Below, piece after piece: positions 12,388 to 64,000 of a stretch of 64,000 nt of DNA (positions within the stretch are counted from its first letter, which is position 1; each line of letters starts with the position of its first letter). Source of the DNA: Kryptolebias marmoratus (lineage: Eukaryota > Chordata > Actinopteri > Cyprinodontiformes > Rivulidae). A program made the position numbers and the translations under genes. Below the pieces are notes generated by a model that was not told where the DNA came from, did not search any database, and worked only from the letters and a program-made list of their open reading frames with translations. Location: assembly GCF_001649575.2 (NCBI RefSeq), contig NC_051433.1, forward strand, positions 25,162,962 to 25,226,961, read 5' to 3'.

Positions 12388-12825
12388 AATGCATATTGCC
12401 TTTCATAACAGGGTTTTAAACTAAAATCATCTAATGTTGAGAAGGGACAGAGTTATAGCTATTTTGGTTAAACCCTAAAAATCTCATGTGATCTGTTAGC
12501 ATTCATAGTATGTATTGGTAAGAACTTTAGAATCCTACTACACCAAAGTTTAGCTTAATATCTGAAAAATTCACAGAATTGTAGCCATTTTTGTGTAGGC
12601 TAAGGTGAATTGGCTGTGCCACCCGCCTTGAATTAGTGACTGCAAAATGATTTAATTAATTACTCAGTTTCAGATTTTCAGTCAACAATTACCCTTTGAG
12701 AGTTTCATTGAAATCTGTCAATTGGTATATTTGCTACTTGTACAAACAAATGAACACAGAGACACAGGCAAGAACATTGTCTCAAATCTTTATCTCCCTT
12801 TCTTTTTTGCCAGCAGGCAATAAAC
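12388..12825 (-). repeat. Dispersed repeat family A, copy 4 (inverted)
   Basis: Starts 'gaatgcatattgccttt', continues with 'ctaaaatcatctaatgttga' and 'catagtatgtattgg', and ends 'gccagcaggcaataaa'. The GCCTGC/GCAGGC motif occurs close to both ends in opposite orientation, which suggests subterminal inverted repeats. Confidence 0.75.
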
Positions 12826-13385
12826 ATTTTGTACACTTTTTGCACTCATCAGAAGCAACACAAGCCAGTTAATGCTTAGCTTTAATCAGCTTGGCCATTG
12901 TTTTAATTGCTCTTGTAAATCAGATGGGAATCAGTGAGGAGGTATTATCAAGACTGTGAGAGGGAAGCGTGCAGTTGATGTGTTCCAGCCGTTGGTCTTT
13001 AGCAAAGAGCATATTTTAATCCAGCCTGACAAGACGAAGATCTGCTTAATCCTATTAGCGGCTTGCACATTAAACTACAGTAGGCCCACACTTCGCCGCC
13101 CGCTGCTTTTGTGTGAGAAACGAGCAGATGGTGCCAAATTAACAGCCCACTGTAGTGAACTTTGAATGGCCAAGCTTGGACCCCCACCCTGTTTTGAAAC
13201 AACACACAAGTATGAAGAATTCTCTAGGAAACAACTTGCTGGTGTTGTATTTTTTAACACATGTTTCTTATTGTGCATGTTTCTTTCTTTACAGAGCACT
13301 CTACATAAAAGAAGGATTGTGTGATGGATTAAAAATAGGTGGAAAACTAGACCAGAGAACAAATGCATGAATGGTTTGTACAAAA

Positions 13386-15136
13386 AAAAAAGAGAAAGAC
13401 TTCCGCACGGCTTTGAGGTGGTTCTGGTCCACCATACGGCGTCTCAGGAGGGGAAAGCGGTGCAGCACCAACACTGTTTTTAGTGGGGATGGTGTGCTGC
13501 TGTCCTCGACTCGGGATGTTGTGGGTCGGTGGGCGGAATACTTCGAAGACCTCCTCAATCCCACCAGCACGTCTTCCATTGAGGAGGCGGAGCTTGGGGA
13601 CTTTGTGTCGGGCTCTCAAATCTCTGGTGCTGAGGTCACTGAGGTGGTTAAAAAGCTCCTTGGTGGCAAGGCTCTGGGAGTGGATGAGATTTGCCCGGAG
13701 TTCCTTAGGGCTCTGGATGTTGTAGGGTTGTATTGGTTAACGTGGCTCTGCAATATTACGTGGACATTCGGGGCAGTTCCCCTGGATTGGCAGAGGTGGT
13801 CCCCTTTTTCAAAAAGGGGGACCGGAGAGTGTGTTCCAAATACAGAGGGATAACACTCTTAGGCCTCCGTGGTAAGGTCTATTCAGGGGTTCTGGAGAGG
13901 AGGGTCTGTTGGATAGTCGAACCTCGGATTCAGGAAGAGCAGGGTGGTTTTCGTCCTGGTCGTGGAACACTGGACCAGCTCTATACCCTCAGCAGGGTCC
14001 TTGAGGGTGCATGGGAGTTCGCCCAACCAGTCTACATATGTTTTGTGGACTTGGAGAAGGCGTTCGACCGTGTCCCTCAGGGAATCCTGTGGGGGGTGCT
14101 CCAGGAGTATGGGGTACCAGGCCCTTTGATACGGGCTGTTAGGTCCCTATATGACCGGTGTCAGACCTTGGTCAGCATTGCCGGCAGTAAGTCGGACTCG
14201 TTTTCGGTGAAAGTTGGACTCCACCAAGGTTGCCCTTTGTCACCGATTCTGTTCATAACGTTTATGGACAAAATTTCTAGGCACAGCCAAGGTGTCGAGG
14301 GGATCTGTTTTGGTGGCCTTAGGATTGCGTCTCTGCTTTTTGCACATGATGTGGTCCTGTTGGCTTCATCAGGTCGTGATCTACAGCTTTCGCTGGAGCA
14401 GTTCACAGCCAAGTGTGAAGCAGCTGGGATGAGGATCAGTGCCTCCGAATCCGAGGCCATGGTCTTGAGCCGGAAAAGGGTAGAGTGCCTTCTTCGAACG
14501 GGGAAGATGTCCTGCCCCAAGTGGAGGAGTTTAAGTATCTTGGGGTCTTGTTCATGAATGAGGGAAAAATGGAGCGGGAGATCGACAGGCGGATTGGTGC
14601 AGTGTCTGCAGTGAAGCGGGCATTGTACCGGTCTGTCGTGGCGAGGAGAGAGCTGAGTCAAAAGGCGAAGCTCTCTATTTACCGGTCGATCTACGTTCCT
14701 ACCCTCATGTATGGTCATGAGCTTTGGGTAGTGACCGAAAGAATGAGATCGCAAATACAAGCGGCTGAAATTAGTTTTCTCCACAGGGTGTCTGGGCTCT
14801 CCCTTAGAGATAGGGTGAGAAGCTTGGTCATCCAGGAGAGACTCAGAGTAGAGCCGCTGCTTCTCCATGTCGAGAGGAGCCAGTTGAGGTGGCTCGGGCA
14901 TCTGGTTAGGATGCCTCCTGGACGGCTCACTAATGAGGTGTTCCGGGCACATTCCACCGGGAGGAGGCCCAGAGGAAGACCCAGGACACGCTGGAGGGAC
15001 TCGGCTGGCCTGGGAACGCCTTGGGATTCCCCCGGAGGAGCTGGCCCAAGTGGCTAGGGAGAGGGAAGTCTGGGTCTCCCTACTTAGACTGCTACCCCCA
15101 CAACCCGACCCCGGATAAGAGGAAGAAGATGTATGG
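13386..15136 (+). mobile_element. Rex3-like (RTE clade) non-LTR retrotransposon, 5'-truncated, inactive
   Basis: The sequence encodes a reverse transcriptase spread over three frames: about 13371-13790, 13790-14500 and 14500-15000. A fourth segment completes the C-terminus to the PDPG end at about 15115, so at least three frameshifts separate them. Recognisable blocks are QGGFRPGRGTLDQLY, FVDLEKAFDRVP (RT motif A), GLHQGCPLSPILF (motif B) and the C-terminal GHLVRMPPGRL and GRRPRGRPRTRW. The catalytic FADD box reads FAHD at about 14338-14349, so one essential Asp is lost. The stretch at about 14225-14248 nearly matches (reverse complement) the Rex3 primer region CGGTGAYAAAGGGCAGCCCTG as I recall it. 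The apurinic endonuclease domain is absent. The 3' end carries a short ATGGATGG tail. It is a dead-on-arrival insertion with no host function evident. Confidence 0.88.
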
Positions 15137-15298
15137 ATGGAACCTAATGTGAAAGGTTTTTTTGTCTGTGAGGGGAAACTGAAGTACATGGAAAAAAATC
15201 CATGCATGAGAGCATGCAAACTCGACCCACAAAGACCAGGAGGCAAACCTGCGACCTTTTTGCTCTAAGGCGACAGCGCTAACCACTACTCCACTTTA
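15125..15298 (-). mobile_element. SINE fragment, inverted, abutting the Rex3 tail
   Basis: The reverse strand reads 'gtagtggttagcgctgtcgc', then 'gagtttgcatgctct', and ends in the shared 'cattaggttccatccatac' tail. It matches the order of the better preserved SINE at 63045-63404. Its 3' tail meets the Rex3 3' tail head-on, so the two GATGGA-type tails face each other. Confidence 0.7.
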
Positions 15299-15544
15299 TT
15301 CAGTAGGAGTTTGATCCTTCCTGGCAGCTGCTTTAATAGTCATGTCAGTTTAGTTATGGCACAAAGAATACTTTTATGTAAATGACTGAGTAGGAGAGTG
15401 TCCAGGGTTTCCCCCAGTGTATTATAAGCATGTTGGGCCGCCAGGCTTTGTTTATTGTGAAATAAGTCATTTTTTATACCGAAGACTCCGTGCGGTGTAT
15501 GTTTTTAAGTTCGCACGGACTGCGTGCGCCTTGCTCTATTCAAA

Positions 15545-15702
15545 ATGGTCAACTTCGGTGCTCTAGCGGAGCTGGTTTACCTGTATCAGCATTTATATGA
15601 TCCCTCTGTGAGAGATCACAAAGATAATCAAACGGCTCAAAACTCATGAAAGGAGATTACTGCTGCAGTCGATAAAAAGCAGTGTTTATAGATCACAATG
15701 GT
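15545..15702 (+). pseudogene. Broken first exon of an MADF-domain protein of transposon origin
   Basis: From ATG 15545 the frame reads MVNFGALAELVYLYQHLYD, then DPSVRDHKDNQTAQNS, and hits TGA at 15647-15649, where MADF domains have a conserved Trp (TGG). The match to the MADF start (leucine-rich helix, PHLYDP-like motif, NxxAxxSW) is by eye. The frame continues after the stop (KEITAAV) and meets a second stop before a GTAAGT at 15703. It is therefore a nonsense-mutated exon with a surviving donor. MADF domains bind DNA; this copy cannot give a full domain. Confidence 0.55.
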
Positions 15703-15892
15703 AAGTTGAGCTGAAGTTCAGAGGGTGGCTTTACAAGACCGAATACTGTAAGCATGTTTTGTAGTGAAAATATTAATATGACACGTGCTAATTTGTCCTT
15801 GTTTAACAATAAAATTATGCTATTAAATTCAGCATTAGATATGTTTTGTTGTTACATGTAGTGATCAAACATGCAACCTGTGCCTCAAAAAG

Positions 15893-15925
15893 CACAGCAC
15901 AGTACAGTACAGTACAGTACACAGA
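15893..15925. repeat. Short AGTAC tandem repeat
   Basis: About five 'agtac' units following 'aaagcacagcac'. Confidence 0.75.
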
Positions 15926-16309
15926 ACAGTGCATCTCTCTGGTTTTCAGAGTTCTCTGTTGTTATTCATTGGCCTTGACGTGAGATGTGTGTTGGTGCCT
16001 TGTTTGCACTTTTTCATTTATTTTAATTTAATTTATTTGTAAATGTGACTTAAATTAGGTGCAATCAATTAGTTTTTATTTAAATTTTATTTTTGTTTAA
16101 AAAAGTATTTTAAAAGTGCCTTTTTGTAAAACTGTAGTTGTGTAAATATTTGACACAAATATCTTACAATATCACATAATAATTAGCCATATTTTTAACT
16201 TTCCTGTCATCTTTAAACATTTGTTTTTTACTAAATCACGGTTGGCCGGCGATCAGCCGGCGAACGGCGACCTACCACCGGGCTTAGCCTCTTTTCTGGG
16301 GAAAACCCT

Positions 16310-17860
16310 CAGTGTCTGTATTCAGCCTTTGATAAAAATGGAAGTAGAAATCAGGTTTGAATCTTCGTGTATCGTTTTATGATGATTGAGAGTTGTATTT
16401 GTCATCCCACAAGCTTAAACTGTTGGAATCAAGATGCACATAGAGTGAGCGTGCCATTTGTATTGTGGACAAATGTCAGAAATGTTTCTTTAAGTACAAG
16501 TCACCGGAAGCTGCAGAGTGGTGCAGTGTGCGGTGGTTACTGTAGTGAGAAGACAACGTGAAGAGTTGTGGAATAAACATATTATCAAGAAGGAGGTGAA
16601 GTAGGGCTGGTTGTTAAAAACACGTCAAACGATTTGATAGTGAAATTTGATACGGGTTGTAAAAGTAATGTAAGAACAGACAAGAAAATAACAAGTGGAA
16701 AGAAAAAATAAATCTAACCAACTGTGGCAGTTTTTAGGAATTGACTTGCTCCATCACATTCTCCTGAAGTAAATTTTCATAATCTGACAGATTTTCTTAG
16801 CAATAAAATGTTGTTACGGGTAGATGAATTTACACTTGAGGCCCATTTTGCACAATCAGGTGGATCAGATGGTTCTAAATCCTTCATAGAAGACAGACGA
16901 TCTGTATCAGTGTTTAGGTTTTTTTTTTTTAGTTTTGAAACATCTGTTTCCCTCTAACAGTAAGTGATAAATTTCAAGAGACCAAAACTGTGCATTTACT
17001 CTAATTGGCTCTCAATACTGTAGATAAGCCATGAATAGCCGTTTTGGAACATTTTTACAAAAAGGGAAAGGTTGTGCATATAAAAATGGTTTGGCCACGC
17101 TGATGAGGAAATGGTTTATTATAGAGTGTTCTAAGTCTGTCAAGTCAGAAAGACCCCTAAAGTACAAAAGTAGATCAAACTTGGCCTGCACTTTATATCC
17201 CCTCATGTCCCCCCTCTGGCACTGAGCTCCTGTCCCCTCTGAGCTGACTATAAGGTTGGAGTTCATGCTGGCCTTCCCACAGCGAGCAGCTTTTAACCTC
17301 CTGCCAGCTTCATCAATCTCAGGATGGTGTGAAGGCTCCCGAAAGGGGCAGGGACAGAACCAGCCTGCGGTCTGTAAATCAGGCAAGCTTTGTGGGGTAG
17401 GACCTCAATAATATAGGCACCATACCCTCTGAGTTCAACATACACATTATCATTCGCAGCAGTTAGGCTGTGGGCAGGCCCCTCTCAGCCAGATGGCTGG
17501 GTTGGTCCTCCACAAATGTGTACGCAGGGGAGAATAAATTAAATAAGAAGGCCCAGTTTGAATTGAATGTAATCCATCTAAGCTGGTGTTAAGAAGGTAA
17601 AAGATTTTGGCCAGCAACATAAGACAATGAGTAACATTCTCTTATGAGGATTATAACCCCCCCCCAAACTCACCACATACACCCTTTTTACTTAACCCGC
17701 CCAATCTCACCAAAGCACAAACCAGAGCTCTTACCTTTTGACTTTAATTTGTATTCAGCAATATAAATCACAGTGTCTGGCCCAGGGCATTTTCCTACAT
17801 GACTTATAACTTTGAAACATAAATCTTATGCTGATACTTCAAATCATTAGGCATGGAATG
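16310..17860. other. Upstream DNA, no gene seen
   Basis: Contains a 124-codon antisense frame (17012-17386) without recognisable motifs. Much of 17140-17540 is of moderate GC and free of known repeats, so it might hold a conserved non-coding element. Nothing in the sequence proves that. Confidence 0.35.
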
Positions 17861-18930
17861 TGATTGAGTGGAGTTTATGTGGTTCATGCGTACCACTTGG
17901 TGATGCAATAATTGGGTGGGAAGTAGAGGTCACATGTTAGTTTAGGGAGGTCCGTATCGAGGCATGGTCCGCTGTAGAATTCTGATGGTATGATTATCTT
18001 GAAATAAAATATCATGGTTTCAGAGTATTAAAACAAAAGTTTTAAAAACACTCTTTTTTGCTTTTATTTAAAAAAAGAAATGCAAATTCTAATACTATTG
18101 TTCCTTTAATAATATGCGGTTTCTTAATAATGCTTATATGTATAATTGTATAATAATACCAAATATAATATTTATTTATAGTTTGGCCAACTGTTATATT
18201 ACTGATAAAACTCTATAAAGTGATTTATTCAGATTAGCTTTGTAGAGATTCGGTAGAGTGCTGTATGAATGTGTGTGTGGATGGGTAAATAGGGCACAAA
18301 TTGTGTTGTAAAGCACTTTGAGTAGTCTGGTTGGCTAGAAAGGTGCTATATGAGTACAGTTCATTTACCATTTATGTTGTGTAATGTGCACTCATTTAGC
18401 CTACATAGTGAGCCTGCAGTAGGCAGTTATTTTACTTGCTAACTTGCTAACTCTTGTGGCTTGTTGCAAACATTTGTTTCAAAACAGTGTTACCTTGAAA
18501 AGCAAGATGTGTGTGACTTCTCTGGTAGACAAACCATGACTGACTTGGTTATCGGCCGGATAAAATGTGCAATCCATCAACAATGTTGTTTTTTTTTACC
18601 AAGCTTAAAGGTTCAGGGGAATTCCTTCCTCAGCTACCATGCACAACTGAAAGACAGCTATTGAACTATTGTCTGGCTTTAAGGCATTTAAACTAAGAAT
18701 GGTATGATGGAAAAATGTAGTGATTTTGACACTGTGACTTGTTACCCCCACGGTATACCTTGAAACTGGTAAAAGACCAATCCTTGTTGGTGCTCAAAGT
18801 CATTAAGCATGAATTGTGATGGAGAGAGATTTATGTAGCTTATGTATAGCCCTCTTTATGTGGGACCTTGGTGATGCTGTAGGACAGAGGTCACATGTTG
18901 ATTTAGGAAGGTTAGTATGGAATATTGAGT
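17850..18930. repeat. Pair of diverged direct repeats (17.87 and 18.80 kb)
   Basis: Two blocks about 930 bp apart share 'gagtttatgtgg' / 'agatttatgtagc', 'cttggtgatgc', 'agaggtcacatgttg' and 'tttaggaaggttagtat'-type motifs in the same order. Adjacent 'ggtatgattatcttgaaata' (about 17989) and 'cggtataccttgaaactgg' (about 18751) suggest fragments of one DNA transposon family. A separate common fish repeat lies at about 18268-18372 ('gtaaagcactttgagtagtc'). Confidence 0.55.
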
Positions 18931-20034
18931 CAGTTAATACCATTAGGAAAGGATCAAAAGTTCAAAGTGCACATTCATCTGAAAACAAGCTCGAAGGAGC
19001 AAAATCAAAATCAGTTGACCACAACTCCTGTAGTGTTTTGGTCAATTATTCAATTACAAGCAGGAGCTTGACCTCTGTGTTGCCTTTTAATTTATCAAAG
19101 CAGGAGGAAAATTACAAAAGAAAGAAAAAAAACAAGCTCTGTTGTGGGAAACAAGCTCTCTGAAGAGATTGTACAGCTTGTTGAACGTCTGGTATTTTCT
19201 ATACGGCTTATATCTTGGTTACTGCTGCTTAACAACGCCTAAAATGTCTTTTTTTTACCTCTAATTGGATTCTCTATCAATGTTACAGTATGTGCAATTG
19301 AGGAACTTTATCGGTGTTGTGTTCCTCGCTCGCTTAACCACTTCTGTTGTGGAGGAACATCATCAGACTCCCTCTGGACCAACAGCGTTATGAGTTCACA
19401 TTTCTCCAAATCTCTGTTTGCCTGTTATCACTCTATTTTGTTTTTACAGGGCACGTTAGCTGTTGAGCTAATTACTTTAGTGTGACCCACTAAGCTGGGT
19501 CAGAGCCAATATGAGGAGGACTAATGAACTGACACCCCAAAGGGTTTCCAGAGCATTGTGGTAGACATTAGAGCTCACAGACCTTGCTCTTATTCATCCT
19601 TCTCTGGTTCAGTAGTCTGGGTCTTTGCTTATTATGGTCCAGACTCTGGTCTGTTAGCTGGAAAATGATGCAGTGCAGTGTTCTCCCCAGCCTGTCAGTG
19701 TGCGAGTGCAGACAGCTTACTCTGTCTGACTCTTAACTATGCATACGTTTTGTGTCTCCCCCAGGCAGCTGTGTTTGCAGCAATAATAGATAAAATTGTT
19801 GCTGTATTTTTAAAGTCATTCAGTCCTTGTTATCAGAAAAATGCAATCACAGATCAAAAACAGCACAGTGATTAAATCAGCTTAACTTTAATGCTAATTT
19901 TGATACAGATTTTTTCTTTCAGATTAATTTCCTTTTTCTTGCAGTCAAGCTGAACATCTGCCATGCATCTACATGCTGCTGATTTGTTTATTTAATTCAT
20001 TTTATAGTCATATTGCCCTTTTGCCTTTGACGCT

Positions 20035-20510
20035 GGGCAATAATTATTTTGCCCATGTCTGTGTGCATGCACATGTTTGTTTGTTTGTTCTGTTTGCAAA
20101 CTAACTCATGAGTCACTCAGCTGATTTTAATGAAACCTTTAGGAAGTAGTCACTGGATTTATAGCTACATCTGAATAACTTTTGGAGTCAACAGATTCAA
20201 GTTGGTCATCAAAGGAAAATAAACTTGGTAAACACAGAGATAGCTGTAACTAAGTGATTATTATAAATATTAAGCTTAAATATTGTGTGGTAGTAGATGA
20301 GAGTCATTCATAACATATACTCCAAGCTCATGCAAGACTACGCCAGATATTTGAATATTGCAATGCAATAACACCTCATGTTATTTTCACGGTTTCACTA
20401 AAAAGGCTGAAACTCAGCATGTTTCTGAACATGAGATGATCTTAGTCTAAAATTCTGGAATCAAATGCAGCATTCTTGAGGAATTCTAAAACCTTTAATT
20501 GATATTGAGT
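20035..20510 (+). repeat. Dispersed repeat family A, copy 5
   Basis: Starts 'attttgcccatgtctgtgtg' and keeps 'ttttggagtcaacagattca' and 'gatgatcttagtctaaaatt'. It ends with a degraded hairpin 'gcattcttgaggaattc' near 20470. It lies only about 0.4 kb upstream of the first supported chl1 exon. Confidence 0.8.
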
Positions 20511-20937
20511 TCATGCCTGGTTTTATTTTCACACTAAATTCCTCGTTTTGCAGTCAAGTTGACCATCGTTCATACATTCATCTAACTACAGGCTTTTGAT
20601 TTTTTTATTTCTTTCTTTTTATGAATAACACAAAAAGTAGTAGTTGTGAAGCTCACCTCAGCAGGTAACAGATAATGTTGAACCTAAGGGGAAAATCTCA
20701 TGCAAGACTTGAGAAGAAGTGAGTATGTTTTGTCAAAAGCCAAATTTCAACCAACACACAGCCGGAGTCTCTGCAGATGGAAAACGAAAATGTACTGTCC
20801 GCTGTGTTCTGCAAGGCTGAGCAAAGAGCAGTCGGGTTCCCGGTCACGGGGGATTGATTATGTTTGGGGTTTGCCTTTCTGTCTGCCAACGCGTGGGTGG
20901 ATTCATGGGGCCTTCTCCATCTGTGCTGCTTTCACAG

Positions 20938-21020
20938 GTACGGCACCACCTGCCCTCCAGAGAAATGAACTGAGGACAGCACCTGTTTGTTGAGAACAGC
21001 CAAGTACCTACAGTGAAACC
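20938..21020 (+). other. chl1: Inferred 5' UTR part of the first coding exon of chl1
   Basis: A strong acceptor ('ctgctttcacag', AG at 20936-20937) precedes the start codon by 83 nt, so the leader is probably spliced from one or more upstream untranslated exons. The ATG context is GAAACCATGA with A at -3. If the acceptor is not used, this could instead be a transcription-proximal leader. Confidence 0.5.
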
Positions 21021-61511
<40,491 letters not shown>

Positions 61512-62945
61512 GTAAGCGTCGACCCCTCCGGAGAAAACACTGTCTCACTGTGAGAGAGCATTTGGATTTCTGGTCCTCTTTTCTTTCTCCTCACAGTAAT
61601 TCTCTCTGCGTTTTTCCTCTCACTGACAAAGACTTCCCATAATCCACGAGGTTCACGAAGAGCCTCACACCTCTTCTGCTGACGACAATTGATGGACTGA
61701 GTAATTGCAAAGTATGTGATGAACAGCGATAGTGAGCTGTTTGCACATTATCAGAGTAGTTGTTCTTAGATTTGGTGTTGTGTCGCTGTGTTGTTAAAGC
61801 AAAGTAGCCGAAATGCAGACACAGTGTTGCCATTTTCTTTGTGGATGGAGCTGAAATCAGGCTGACCAGCACCCGGCAGGAAGCTGAAAGCAATCAGCAT
61901 AATTGAATGCAGCTCATCTCCAGGGCAGTAATATCAGGGCATGTTTCATTAATCCTTTAGTGGTCCTATTCATAACACTCTACCACAGTTTGAGTCCCAG
62001 TCTAATTCTCCAATCAGTGGGATCTGCTCAGCACAACAAATGCTGATGTGATGAAGTTAAAAGTGGCTCAGTATGACAGCATTTATATTTTATCATCTTC
62101 ACTTCAGGATCCTGTTGCCTTCTTTCTTTATGAAAATGTGTGGACTTTTCATCAACTACTACTAAGTTTCAAATTAGATGTTTGCTACCGTTGGTACCAG
62201 TTGTAAGAATACACAAAAACTGGCATAGTAACATCCTTTCACTCATAGAGTAACCTGCAGCAAGCCAGGTTCAACGTTCTGTGGTGCATCTATGCTAATA
62301 TGAATTATTTAAAAGAGGTAAAAAAAGAAAGATTTTACAACAGGAAAGTTTCTAACTACTCAGCACTCAGTTTAGCTTTTCACAGTGTGGACACAAGAAA
62401 AAAGGGGTCATTGTTAAGGACCCTGATGTGACCATGATGTATTATTTTGGATGTAGATTTGTGTCTGCATTAAACAGTAAGATTTAACTTGTCGATTTAA
62501 AGATGTGAGTAGTTCCATTATGTAGGAATTTTGAGACAAAGGTCCTGTTCAAACCCGACACTAACATGGCTGATCTGATCACAAGTGGGCAGTATGAGTG
62601 TTCACTCCTAGCAGTAAAATGTGGCCTCATTGGACTTTAAGGATGGATTTTAGTTACCCTTTTTTAATATCAAAACAAATATTATAGTGGTACTCCACCT
62701 ATTGGTTTTATCACAGAAAAGATATTCTCACAGATGGCTGTTCCATTTAAAATGATCCAGCATCTGCATCTGATTTTAACCGGGCTTTCTACAGTATATA
62801 AACTCGCTGCTCATGTCAGGTGGTCATTCAGTGTAGCCCAGGACAGATTTGCTCTAGATGTTTCCTCGGGCCTCCAGATGTGGCCCGAATGATTGGATTT
62901 GAATGTATACTTAAATCATTAGTTGTGCACTAACAACTGTATCTG
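61512..62945. other. Intron in the cytoplasmic tail region
   Basis: No match to the expected next CHL1 tail exon (SDSDEKP-like start) was found. A good acceptor at 61595-61596 opens a short in-frame tail (see findings). Otherwise unique sequence. Confidence 0.5.
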
Positions 62946-62950
62946 ATACT

Positions 62951-63755
62951 TATCAGGTTGTGGGCAAACGGAGACGAACCCAGAGTGCAGACTTATTTTA
63001 AAGAAAACTAATTTATTAAAATAAAACACACAAAAACAAAAAGGGGTGGCACAGTGGCGTAGTGGTTAGAGCTGTTGCCTCCCAGCAAGAAGGTTGCAGG
63101 ATCGCTTCCTGGCCTGGGGTCTTTCTGGATGGAGTTTGCATGTTCTCCCTGTGCACACGTGGGTTTACTCCGGGTACTCTGGTTTCCTCCTGCAGACTAA
63201 AATCATGCATGTTAGGTTAATTGATGACTCTAAAATTGTCCCTAGGTGTGAATGGTTGTTTGTCTCGTTAGTCTCTATGTGGCCCTGTGATGGACTTGTG
63301 ACCTGTCCAGGGTGTCCCCCGCCTCTCGCACAGTGACCGCTGGGGATAGGCACCAGCTCCCTGTGACCCAGAATGGAGAAGTGGGTAAAGAAAATGGATG
63401 GATGAAAAACAAAAAGGCTGACGTGGCAGCAAAAACTGAAACCAAGTACAAACATAACAAACAAAGCATGGAGTGAAAAGCATGGCGCAAGACAAGAACA
63501 GCAGGGAACCAAGAACAATGAACAAGTGGAGAGTGGAGGAGAAGACCAGACTTATAAAACACAGAGGATAATTGGTAAGTGGGCACAGGTGCATGAAACT
63601 CATTACTGTCAGGTGGAGGTGGGCATGGCAGCAAAACTGGGTGAAGACTGAGAAAGAATGGAAAAACATTGGAGACAGGTAGTACAAAAAGGAAAACAAG
63701 ATAACAAAACCCAAGAAAGACACAAAGAAAAACCCAAAACCTCACAATACTGTCT
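62951..63755. mobile_element. LTR-like element, second copy, split by a SINE
   Basis: Starts TATCAGGTTG, matching TGTCAGGTTG of the 2541 element. It shares 'cagagtgcagact', 'atttattaaaataaaa', 'ggctgacgtggcagcaaaaa' and 'aaaacacagaggataattgg', and ends near 'atactgtct'. Without the SINE it is about 430 bp. The flanks do not form a target duplication. Confidence 0.65.
63045..63404 (+). mobile_element. tRNA-derived SINE with perfect target duplications
   Basis: 360 bp flanked by the 13-bp direct repeat AAAAACAAAAAGG (63032-63044 and 63405-63417). The A box TGGCGTAGTGG is at 63055-63065 and a B-box-like GGATCGCTTCC at 63099-63109, the internal pol III promoter. The body holds 'gagtttgcatgttctccctg' and 'ccctgtgatggacttgtgac'. 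The tail is 'aaaatggatggatg'. It is the youngest insertion in the window by nesting. Confidence 0.88.
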
Positions 63756-64000
63756 TCTTCTGATCAGATCCCTCCGGATGTGGGTTAGTGCCAGGTTTGA
63801 ATGAATAGAAAAAGAAGCAAGCTTAAGTGCTAAATTAAAACCCTGTCAACAATAAGTTTGTTTGTAGGAGATATTCATTAAAAAAACATAGTTGCCTCTA
63901 TGTTCATGACTATTACTGTAGTTATTGCAGAGGCAGGAATCACAAGGATGTGCTAAATATGTTTTTTCCTTGCCTTTTAAAGCAGCTCCTGAATGACTGG

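Larger units (their letters stand above)
15404..16309. mobile_element. Non-autonomous DNA transposon with an MADF-like exon relic
   Basis: Left end AGGGTTTCCCCCAG and right end CTGGGGAAAACCCT form imperfect terminal inverted repeats. The flanking octamers GAGTGTCC (15396-15403) and CAGTGTCT (16310-16317) agree at 6 of 8 positions, consistent with an 8-bp target duplication of hAT type. The inside is AT-rich apart from a coding relic at 15545-15700. The cargo resembles MADF/Myb-like proteins known from PIF/Harbinger elements, so the superfamily is unresolved. Confidence 0.65.

Noticed and set aside
14161..15246. 361-codon open frame on the - strand, the longest in the window
   Set aside because: It is antisense to the Rex3-like reverse transcriptase and the adjoining SINE fragment. 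The sense strand explains the sequence.

Overview
The window is vertebrate genomic DNA, almost certainly from a ray-finned (teleost) fish. The evidence is a spliced gene with GT/AG introns, a Rex3-type retrotransposon, fish-type tRNA-derived SINEs with GATGGA tails, Tc1-like and hAT-like fossils, and AT-rich introns full of short repeats. No bacterial-style operon, CRISPR array or phage is present. I cannot name the species.

Only one protein-coding gene can be supported. It lies on the + strand from about 20.9 kb to beyond the right edge and is the L1-family neural adhesion gene chl1 (close homolog of L1). I reconstructed 28 coding exons from open frame, AG/GT borders and phase continuity: signal peptide (21.0 kb), six Ig domains (29.6-41.6 kb), five fibronectin III domains (42.0-58.6 kb), the membrane span (59.0 kb) and the first cytoplasmic exon (61.4 kb). 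They give about 1216 codons. The last cytoplasmic exons (ankyrin-binding region) and the 3' UTR lie outside. Every intron between domains is phase 1. Three in-frame cassettes (24, 30 and 72 nt), plus a candidate fourth (78 nt), sit between Ig2 and Ig3 and between FN4 and FN5 and are likely sites of alternative splicing.

Positions 1-20.9 kb hold no recognisable gene. They contain palindromes at the extreme left, two GC-rich patches (0.6-0.85 and 1.84-2.2 kb), a solo-LTR-like insertion, a tandemly duplicated block (7.3-8.3 kb), a dead Rex3 element (13.4-15.1 kb) next to a SINE fragment, and a non-autonomous DNA transposon carrying a broken MADF-like exon (15.4-16.3 kb).

The introns are dominated by one dispersed repeat family ('family A'), found in both orientations in about a dozen places. 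They also hold an hAT-like fossil, two Tc1-like fossils, a 160-bp GATA microsatellite, a GC-rich promoter-like insertion with a 20-bp minisatellite (47.6-48.1 kb), a 1.5-kb TIR element (59.7-61.2 kb) and a nearly intact SINE with perfect 13-bp target duplications (63.0 kb).

The most notable points are the apparently complete fifth FN domain, the Ser/Thr/Pro-rich cassette exons before it, the missing DGEA motif in Ig6, and the nested repeat insertions that give a relative age order.
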